From NCBI GenBank assembly GCA_019638795.1, contig JAHBTB010000014.1, forward strand, positions 1 to 63,096: DNA of 63,096 nucleotides, read 5' to 3'. The notes under the pieces were generated by a model, which was given only the letters and a program-made list of their open reading frames with translations, did not search any database and was not told the DNA's origin. Source of the DNA: Fimbriimonadaceae bacterium (GTDB lineage: Bacteria > Armatimonadota > Fimbriimonadia > Fimbriimonadales > Fimbriimonadaceae). Positions 57,594-63,096 of the stretch are shown piece after piece; positions within the stretch are counted from its first letter, which is position 1; each line of letters opens with the position of its first letter. The position numbers and the translations under genes were made by a program.

Positions 57594-58180
57594 GGCTGGT
57601 TCACCATCGTCTTGACCGGCTCAAAGCTCCGGCGGTGGAGGGGGCACGGCCCCAATTCACGAAGGGCGGCGAGATGGCCCGGGGCGGCATAGCCAAAGTT
57701 GCTCTCGAACCCGTAGCCAGGGAACTCTTCGGCCGCCGACACCATGAGCCGGTCTCGGGTGACCTTGGCAAGGATGGACGCCGCGGCAACGGCGGCGTCC
57801 CTGCCGTCGCCCTTGACCCAGGCCTCGCACGGGCAGCACGGGTCAGGGGGCAGGGCGTTCCCGTCGATCCGGGCCGAGCGGGGGCGGGGTGTCAGCCCCG
57901 CCAGGCACCGGGACATCGCCGCCAGGGTGGCGCGCAGGATGTTATGCCGGTCGATGTCGGCGGGGCCGACGACCTCGATGTGCCAGGCCGCCGCCGCGAC
58001 GATACGGTCAAAGGCCGCCTCACGGTCGGCGGGGGTCAGTCGCTTGCTGTCAACGACGCCTTGGGTGTCGAAGCCCAAGGGGAGGACGACGGCCGCGACC
58101 ACGACCGGGCCGGCCAACGGGCCTCGGCCGGCCTCGTCGACTCCCGCCACGTGGGGGGCGAAGAGAAGGGACGGACTCAC
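57575..58180 (-). CDS. rnhB: Ribonuclease HII
   Basis: Protein of 201 residues that incises at ribonucleotides embedded in DNA. VAGVDEAGRGPLAGPVVVAAV holds the first DE pair, then VDSKRLTPADRE and DAAVAAASILAKVTRDRLM. GTG start at 58180 overlaps the upstream stop as GTGA. A second type 2 RNase H (rnhC-like) occurs at 26.6 kb. Confidence 0.96.
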   Translation of the reverse strand: MSPSLLFAPHVAGVDEAGRGPLAGPVVVAAVVLPLGFDTQGVVDSKRLTPADREAAFDRIVAAAAWHIEVVGPADIDRHNILRATLAAMSRCLAGLTPRPRSARIDGNALPPDPCCPCEAWVKGDGRDAAVAAASILAKVTRDRLMVSAAEEFPGYGFESNFGYAAPGHLAALRELGPCPLHRRSFEPVKTMVNQPCLLDV

Positions 58181-58692
58181 TTGAAAACGACGCGGGAGTT
58201 CAGGTCGCGCTTGTAGGTGGTCTCGCGGACATTGGTCTTACCGTCGGCGGTCTTGCTTTCGGCACGGACGACATAGCCACCCTCGGCAGTGAACGTGGTC
58301 TCTCCGTCGACCGTCGCGATCCCGCCCGCCTGGCCGACGACCTTCTCGTGAGTGACGATCTTGCCGGGCTTGAACTCCACTGTCCCGACGGTCATGAAGT
58401 CGGCGGTCGTGAAATAGTGGTAGGTCACCGCCTTCTTCTCCTCGTCCCAGCGGAAGATCGACTCGCCGCCGTACATGCCGTTGTTAAGCGAGTGGACGAG
58501 ACGGACCGCCTTGCCGTTCAAGGCCCGCTCCCAGTGGGCGACATCGACCAGCGGACTCTCGGGGGTGCTGTTCTTGAAAACTCCCTTAAACGTCATGCCG
58601 AGGAGCGGCTTGAGGCCTTCGAGGTGAGGGTCGAGATATTCCTGGGCAGGGTTGGCAGTGGCCATGACACAAAGCAGCGCAGCAGCGACCAT
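58177..58692 (-). CDS. Exported beta-rich protein, DUF1579-like
   Basis: Protein of 171 residues with a signal-like N-terminus (VAAALLCVMATANPA) and a beta-barrel-like body: LGMTFKGVFKNSTPES, WERALNGKAVRLVHSLNNGMYGGESIFRWDEEKKAVTYHYF. It belongs broadly to the calycin/DUF1579 type, like the protein at 47.6 kb. Function unknown. Co-transcribed with rnhB and yraN (4-nt overlap with rnhB). Confidence 0.77.
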   Translation of the reverse strand: MVAAALLCVMATANPAQEYLDPHLEGLKPLLGMTFKGVFKNSTPESPLVDVAHWERALNGKAVRLVHSLNNGMYGGESIFRWDEEKKAVTYHYFTTADFMTVGTVEFKPGKIVTHEKVVGQAGGIATVDGETTFTAEGGYVVRAESKTADGKTNVRETTYKRDLNSRVVFK

Positions 58693-58778
58693 GGGTCATC
58701 TTGGCATAGGACGGCCAAGCCGATGTGGTGGTCGAAGACCTCGGGCTGACAATGTCAATCCCGGAATATTGAGAAGGG

Positions 58779-58855
58779 ATGGGGCGGAAAACGGGACTTG
58801 AACCCGCGACCTCCTGAGTCACAGTCAGGCGCTCTAACCACTGAGCTACTCCCGC
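58779..58855 (-). tRNA. tRNA-His (GTG)
   Basis: Cloverleaf on the minus strand: D-arm GCTC-AGTGGTTA-GAGC, anticodon arm CCTGA-CTGTGAC-TCAGG with anticodon GTG, T-arm GCGGG-TTCAAGT-CCCGT. A genomically encoded G-1 opposite C73 (the histidine identity element) and an encoded CCA are present, giving 77 nt including G-1. Confidence 0.95.
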
Positions 58856-58869
58856 CACCCGGAGGCTTC

Positions 58870-58875
58870 ATTATA
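58870..58875 (-). promoter_or_regulatory. -10 box of tRNA-His
   Basis: Perfect TATAAT on the minus strand, 14 nt before the tRNA 5' end; no clear -35. It lies between the small lipoprotein stop and the tRNA. Confidence 0.55.
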
Positions 58876-58884
58876 CCGCCGGGC

Positions 58885-58995
58885 CTACTGAGACTGGGCC
58901 GCCGGCTCTTCGGGCTTGACGGTGCTGTGTCCACTGACCGCGTCACAGGCGGCGAGGCTCAAGAGTGCGAGTGCGAGGACGATCAGGCGTCGCAT
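58885..58995 (-). CDS. 36-residue lipoprotein
   Basis: Short frame MRRLIVLALALLSLAACD ending PEEPAAQSQ: a classic lipoprotein signal with lipobox SLAAC and only about 20 mature residues (Ser, Pro, Glu, Ala, Gln-rich). CATACT lies 6 nt before the ATG. Similar very short lipoproteins (entericidin or lysis-protein size) occur elsewhere, but no family assignment is possible. Confidence 0.65.
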   Translation of the reverse strand: MRRLIVLALALLSLAACDAVSGHSTVKPEEPAAQSQ

Positions 58996-59066
58996 ACCCC
59001 CAGTATGGGGACTCCTGGCTGGTCGTTTATGTAGACGCAGTTCTGGGTCGGTGGTATAAAGTGGGG

Positions 59067-61028
59067 GTGGCCCAGGACAAGATCGTCGTCGTCGGAGCGC
59101 GCGAAAACAACCTGAAGAACATCACCGTCGAGATCCCTCGCGACAAGTTGGTCGTCATCACGGGTCTGAGCGGCAGCGGCAAGTCGAGCCTGGCTTTCCA
59201 GACCATCTATGCCGAGGGCCAGAGGCGGTATGTCGAGAGCCTGAGCGCCTACGCCCGCCAGTTCCTCGGGCAGATGGACAAGCCAGACGTCGACCATATC
59301 GAGGGCCTGTCACCGGCGGTGAGTATCGACCAGAAAACGGCGAGTCGTAACCCGAGGTCCACGGTCGGCACCGTCACCGAGATCTATGACTACCTCCGCA
59401 TCCTCTTTGCGCGGGTCGGCGTCCCCTACTCCCCGGCGACCGGCAAGCCGATCAGCCGTCAGACAACGGACGAGATCGTCGATGCTGCCAAGGCCCTGCC
59501 CGAGGGGGCCAGACTCCAGATCCTCGCGCCGGTCGTCCGCGCCCGTAAGGGCGAGTACAAGAAGGAGCTGAAGGACATCCAAGCGGCCGGGTACGTGCGG
59601 GTCCGGGTCGACGGCGAGATGCACGAGGTGACCGACGACATCCCGATGGACCGCTACAAGCAGCACACCATCGAGGTGGTCGTCGACCGTTTGGTCATCA
59701 AGGAGGGCCTTGACCGGCGTCTGGCCGACTCGATCGAGACGGCCCTGAAAATGGGGAAAGGCTTGGTCACCCTGAGCCACCAGTTGGCGGACGCCAAGGG
59801 TGACGACTGGCACGACGAACTGTTCAGCGAGCACTACTCATGCCCCGAGTCGGGCTTCACGATGCCGGAACTGGAGCCCCGGATGTTTTCGTTCAACTCG
59901 CCGTTTGGCGCATGCCCTGAGTGCACGGGGCTGGGGACGAAGACGGAGTTTGACCGTGACCTTGTCGTCCCCGACCCGAGCAAGCCGGTACGCGACGGTG
60001 CGATCGCGCCCTTCGTCTACAAGAGCGGCGACGTCAAGGAGTGGTGGCCCCAGGTGCTCGACGGCGTGGGCCGGGCGGCGGGGTTCGACGCGTCGTTGCC
60101 CTTCGACAGCCTGTCAGAGGAGGCCCGCCGGGCGGTGTTCGAGGGCCTGCCCGAGCCGGTGTCCGTCATCACCCACTACGGCCGCACGGAGCGGACGTTC
60201 ACCAGCCAATGGGACGGCGTGCTGGCTGTCCTGCGCAAGAAGTACGACCAGACCGAAAGCGAGTGGGTGAAGCGCGACCTTGAGCAGTACATGAGGACGG
60301 CCGCATGCCCGGAGTGCCGCGGACAGCGCCTTAAGCCCGAGACCCTGTGCGTGAAGATCGCGGGGAAGAACATCGCGGACGTGACCTCGATGTCGGTGGC
60401 CGACGCTTTTGCCTTTTTCTCGGGCATCAACGACCACCTGAACGCCCGACAACGGGCGATCGGCGAGCGGGCGGTCAAGGAAGTCCTGGAGCGGCTTCGC
60501 TTTCTCAACGACGTCGGCCTCGCCTACCTGAACCTCGACCGGTCGGCGAACACCTTGGCGGGCGGCGAGGCGCAACGGATTCGGTTGGCCACCCAGATCG
60601 GCAGCGGTCTGATGGGATGCCTGTACGTCCTGGACGAGCCGAGCATCGGGCTCCACCAAAGGGACAACCACAAGCTGATCGAGACGCTGGTGCGCCTCCG
60701 CGACCTCGGCAACACCGTGTTGGTGGTGGAGCACGACGAGGACACGATGCGCCATGCCGACTGGCTTATCGACATCGGGCCCGGCGCGGGCGAGCACGGC
60801 GGCGTCATCGTGAACGAGGGGCCGTACGACGAGTTTGTCAAACGGTCGTCACCGACGGCCGACTACCTGAACGGCAAGGCCGTGATCGACGTGCCGAAGG
60901 AACGTCGACGACCCGCCATGCCGCACCCGCTGGCCTCGGTCGGACGGGCCGCCGTGACCATCTCAGAAGCGGCCCCTCCTCCAGCCAAAAGGAGCCGCGC
61001 GGCCAAGGCCGAAGTCAGACCTTCATGA
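59067..61028 (+). CDS. uvrA: UvrA N-terminal half (first ABC module) as a separate protein
   Basis: Protein of 653 residues covering the first half of excinuclease subunit UvrA: Walker A GLSGSGKSS (about 33-41), UvrB-binding and insertion regions, zinc-finger cysteines (FGACPECTGLG, CPECRGQRL), signature LAGGEAQRIRLATQIG (Ala498 where Ser is usual) and Walker B YVLDEPSIGLHQRDN. It ends with a 30-residue basic Ala/Pro tail just after the first module. The C-terminal half is encoded 548 nt downstream. GTG 59067 follows TATAAA by 6 nt. Its 3' end overlaps a convergent gene by 14 nt. Confidence 0.93.
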   Translation: MAQDKIVVVGARENNLKNITVEIPRDKLVVITGLSGSGKSSLAFQTIYAEGQRRYVESLSAYARQFLGQMDKPDVDHIEGLSPAVSIDQKTASRNPRSTVGTVTEIYDYLRILFARVGVPYSPATGKPISRQTTDEIVDAAKALPEGARLQILAPVVRARKGEYKKELKDIQAAGYVRVRVDGEMHEVTDDIPMDRYKQHTIEVVVDRLVIKEGLDRRLADSIETALKMGKGLVTLSHQLADAKGDDWHDELFSEHYSCPESGFTMPELEPRMFSFNSPFGACPECTGLGTKTEFDRDLVVPDPSKPVRDGAIAPFVYKSGDVKEWWPQVLDGVGRAAGFDASLPFDSLSEEARRAVFEGLPEPVSVITHYGRTERTFTSQWDGVLAVLRKKYDQTESEWVKRDLEQYMRTAACPECRGQRLKPETLCVKIAGKNIADVTSMSVADAFAFFSGINDHLNARQRAIGERAVKEVLERLRFLNDVGLAYLNLDRSANTLAGGEAQRIRLATQIGSGLMGCLYVLDEPSIGLHQRDNHKLIETLVRLRDLGNTVLVVEHDEDTMRHADWLIDIGPGAGEHGGVIVNEGPYDEFVKRSSPTADYLNGKAVIDVPKERRRPAMPHPLASVGRAAVTISEAAPPPAKRSRAAKAEVRPS

Positions 61029-61476
61029 TCTTGACCGGCACATAGACCTCGGTCACCCACCGGCTTGTGTCGGGTTCATCCTCGGGGTCCGTCACGTATC
61101 GTTCCCATGGCGGCCCGTCAGGTTGGAGCCCCAGCCTTGCGACTTCGGCCCACAGGGCCGCCCATGTCTCCTGCAGGCCGGCATGGGGTCCGGTGTGGGT
61201 GCCCATGAAGGCCTCGGTGCCCGGGAACTCCTTGATCGTCGCACCGGCGGCGGGCACGGTGCCCTCGGCCACGGGTACCACGCACTCCACCTGGACGTGC
61301 TGCGCCCACTCCAGGTAGTACACACACGGGGCGTCGGCCATGTCCGCCTCCGGGTTCGAGTTCCAGATGTAGCCGAGCAACCGTGGTATCTCGGCACCCA
61401 ATTGGTCGGCAGGGCATGTCGTCCCTGCGACTAGGCCGGTGTAGGCCGGGTAATCGACAACTTGAAAATCAGCCAC
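61015..61476 (-). CDS. GyrI-like small-molecule-binding domain protein
   Basis: Protein of 153 residues from GTG 61476: VADFQVVDYPAYTGLVAGTTCPADQ, then a GyrI/AraC-effector-binding type alpha/beta fold (CVYYLEWAQHVQVECVVPVAEG, then ATIKEFPGTEAFMGTHTGPHAGL and WVTEVYVPV). These domains bind small hydrophobic ligands or inhibit gyrase. It lies on the opposite strand between the two uvrA halves. Longer in-frame starts exist to 61617 but would intrude on the downstream uvrA half. Confidence 0.8.
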   Translation of the reverse strand: MADFQVVDYPAYTGLVAGTTCPADQLGAEIPRLLGYIWNSNPEADMADAPCVYYLEWAQHVQVECVVPVAEGTVPAAGATIKEFPGTEAFMGTHTGPHAGLQETWAALWAEVARLGLQPDGPPWERYVTDPEDEPDTSRWVTEVYVPVKIMKV

Positions 61477-61575
61477 GCCCCATTGTGCTTGCTTTGCTGA
61501 TATGGAGGTCAAGTGCAGGCCGGGCGACCCGACCCTAGCCGGAAGACCTTCTGTACGTGTAGACTGTCGTCGAGT

Positions 61576-62601
61576 ATGTCGCACGGTTGGCTGGTGCTGA
61601 GGAACGCCCGCGGGCACAACTTACGCGGCATAGACGTGGCGTTCCCGCTGGGTCTCTTCGTCTGCGTGACGGGAGTCAGCGGGAGCGGCAAGTCGACGCT
61701 GGTCCAGGACACCCTTTTCCCTCGCCTGATGTTTGAGGTGTACGGCACTCGTGGAGCCTGGGAGCCCCATGACGGCCTGGAGGGGCACGAGCAGGTCGAC
61801 AAAGTCATCGACATCGACCAGTCGCCGATCGGCCGGACACCCCGCTCCAACCCCGCCACCTACACCGGCACATTCGACATGGTCCGCGACCTCTTTGCGC
61901 GGACGCCCGACTCCAAACTGCGCGGCTACCAGCAAGGCCGGTTCAGTTTTAACGTCAAGGGAGGACGGTGCGAGGCGTGCAAGGGCGACGGCATCATCAA
62001 GATCGAGATGGTGTTCTTGCCCGACGTCTACGTGCCCTGCGAAGTGTGCAAGGGCAAGCGATACAACCGCGAGACCCTTGAGGTCAAGTACAAGGGCAAG
62101 AACATCTCGGAAGTCTTGGAGATGACTATCGAAGAGGCGTGCTCGTTCTTTCAGCCGGTGCCCAAGATCTACAAGAAGTTGGTCACGCTCCAGGAGGTCG
62201 GACTGGGATACCTCCGCTTGGGCCAGCCCGCCACAACCTTGAGCGGTGGCGAGGCGCAGCGCGTGAAACTCGCGTCCGAACTGTCCAAGCGGGGCACGGG
62301 GTCGACCTTTTACATCCTTGACGAGCCCACCACCGGACTCCACTTCGAGGACGTGCGACGGCTGCTCGCTGTCCTCCACCAATTGGTTGACCAAGGGAAC
62401 ACCGTCCTCGTGATCGAGCACAACCTTGACGTCATCAAGACCGCCGACTGGCTGATCGACATGGGGCCCGAAGGGGGCACCGGGGGAGGCAATGTCGTCG
62501 CGACGGGCACGCCCGAAGACATCGCCGCCGTCGAAGGCAGCTGGACGGGGCAGTACCTCCGGCCGATGCTGGCGGCAGCAAAGAAGCCCGGAAACGTCTA
62601 G
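61576..62601 (+). CDS. uvrA: UvrA C-terminal half (second ABC module) as a separate protein
   Basis: Protein of 341 residues equal to the second half of UvrA. It begins at the linker: [18 protein letters not shown], Walker [35 protein letters not shown], the DNA-binding zinc finger ([14 protein letters not shown] to [18 protein letters not shown]), signature [16 protein letters not shown], Walker [12 protein letters not shown] and the final [23 protein letters not shown]. All motifs are intact. ATG 61576 has TAGACT 10 nt upstream, so it probably has its own promoter. The stop overlaps the convergent glgP stop by 4 nt. Confidence 0.93.
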   Translation: MSHGWLVLRNARGHNLRGIDVAFPLGLFVCVTGVSGSGKSTLVQDTLFPRLMFEVYGTRGAWEPHDGLEGHEQVDKVIDIDQSPIGRTPRSNPATYTGTFDMVRDLFARTPDSKLRGYQQGRFSFNVKGGRCEACKGDGIIKIEMVFLPDVYVPCEVCKGKRYNRETLEVKYKGKNISEVLEMTIEEACSFFQPVPKIYKKLVTLQEVGLGYLRLGQPATTLSGGEAQRVKLASELSKRGTGSTFYILDEPTTGLHFEDVRRLLAVLHQLVDQGNTVLVIEHNLDVIKTADWLIDMGPEGGTGGGNVVATGTPEDIAAVEGSWTGQYLRPMLAAAKKPGNV

Positions 62602-63096
62602 GACGCCGGGGGCTCCCAGGCGACCAGCGGTATCTCCGTCGTCACGTTCACGTCCTCATGGTGGGGCACGACGCGGACAAGATAGCCCCGGTGACCCGGT
62701 CCGTCGCACTTGGCCGTGCCGGTGAAGGTGTGGACAGAACCGTCCGCGGACTCCCACGTGAGGTCGTAGAGGTCGATGTGGCGCAGCTCCCGGTTCGAGG
62801 TGACTTGGCCGGCGACGACCTGGACGCGCACGTCGTCGGGGCACAGGGTGCCGAGGTCGATCTGCGCGGTGACGTGGAACCCTGACCCGATGGTGGCCGA
62901 CCGGTCTACCGTGTCGGTGACGCGCAAGATCTTCACGGCGGGCCACGCCTTGATCGCGTTGTCGCGCCATTGCAGGGAAGACTTCGCTCGTTCGAGACCG
63001 TTATCAACCAAACGGTTGAACATCTGTGACGCCGGCATGTAGCACCTCGACGTGTACTCGCGGACCATGCGCAGGGTGCTGAAGGTCGGGGCGAGC
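62598..63096 (-). CDS. glgP: Alpha-glucan (glycogen) phosphorylase, C-terminal fragment
   Basis: The last 165 residues of an alpha-glucan phosphorylase of the DUF3417-containing type: [21 protein letters not shown], then a beta-rich C-terminal domain ([32 protein letters not shown]). The rest, including the PLP site, lies beyond the right edge. Identification rests on this C-terminal pattern. Confidence 0.8.
   Translation of the reverse strand, partial: LAPTFSTLRMVREYTSRCYMPASQMFNRLVDNGLERAKSSLQWRDNAIKAWPAVKILRVTDTVDRSATIGSGFHVTAQIDLGTLCPDDVRVQVVAGQVTSNRELRHIDLYDLTWESADGSVHTFTGTAKCDGPGHRGYLVRVVPHHEDVNVTTEIPLVAWEPPAS

Noticed and set aside
59067-62601. Two UvrA paralogues (UvrA plus UvrA2) instead of a split
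   Set aside because: Each frame holds only one, non-redundant ABC module, and together they make exactly one UvrA.

Overview
This is a dense, high-GC bacterial chromosome segment with about 55 protein genes, one tRNA and no mobile element, phage gene or CRISPR array. The gene content (TAT-exported DUF1501 and Gfo/Idh/MocA proteins, ThyX, DapF, LipB, type IV pilus PilC-like proteins, many lipoproteins, an unrecognised 650-residue protein) and the rarity of Shine-Dalgarno sequences fit an Armatimonadota (Fimbriimonadia-like) bacterium. That assignment is inference; no rRNA is present to confirm it.

Layout. 1-8695 (minus): PPK2 polyphosphate kinase (cut by the window edge), CHAP-domain and unknown exported proteins, a large M14 carboxypeptidase, a PAS-PAS-GGDEF-EAL c-di-GMP protein and a TAT-exported oxidoreductase. 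8773-18424 (minus): branched-chain amino-acid operon preceded by a classical attenuator (Leu/Val/Ile-rich leader peptide, terminator and competing stem), then ilvB-ilvN-ilvC, an in-frame ABC-ATPase/threonine-dehydratase fusion, ilvD, an M42 peptidase and a frameshifted alcohol dehydrogenase. 18448-25486 (minus): GH127 beta-L-arabinofuranosidase plus the complete four-enzyme trans-4-hydroxy-L-proline to 2-oxoglutarate pathway, which reads as an operon for plant extensin-type hydroxyproline arabinosides. A divergent aldose 1-epimerase leads into rnhC and pyrR-pyrB-pyrC.

30-49 kb: lipoprotein, adenylate cyclase-like membrane protein, lipB, a DUF1501 protein, typA, an anthranilate/4-amino-4-deoxychorismate synthase glutamine amidotransferase, thyX, a MerR regulator, dapF, an mntR-like repressor, exported proteins, pnp (with an Arg/Asp/Gly tail), rpsO and gpsA. 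49-58 kb: a lipoprotein with a roughly 160-residue GSTT repeat stalk and beta-propeller, folK, two tandem PilC/GspF paralogues with a membrane J-domain protein, metG, yraN, rnhB. 58-63 kb: tRNA-His, a 36-residue lipoprotein, and uvrA split into two separate genes exactly at the linker between its two ABC modules, with an opposite-strand GyrI-like gene in between. The window ends in the C-terminus of an alpha-glucan phosphorylase.

Recurring signals. Many transcription units have a TANNNT-type hexamer 6-12 nt before the start codon and no SD, suggesting leaderless mRNAs. Genes inside operons are commonly joined by ATGA, GTGA or TTGA overlaps. The standout observations are the GH127/hydroxyproline operon, the split UvrA, the ABC-IlvA fusion and the ilv attenuator.
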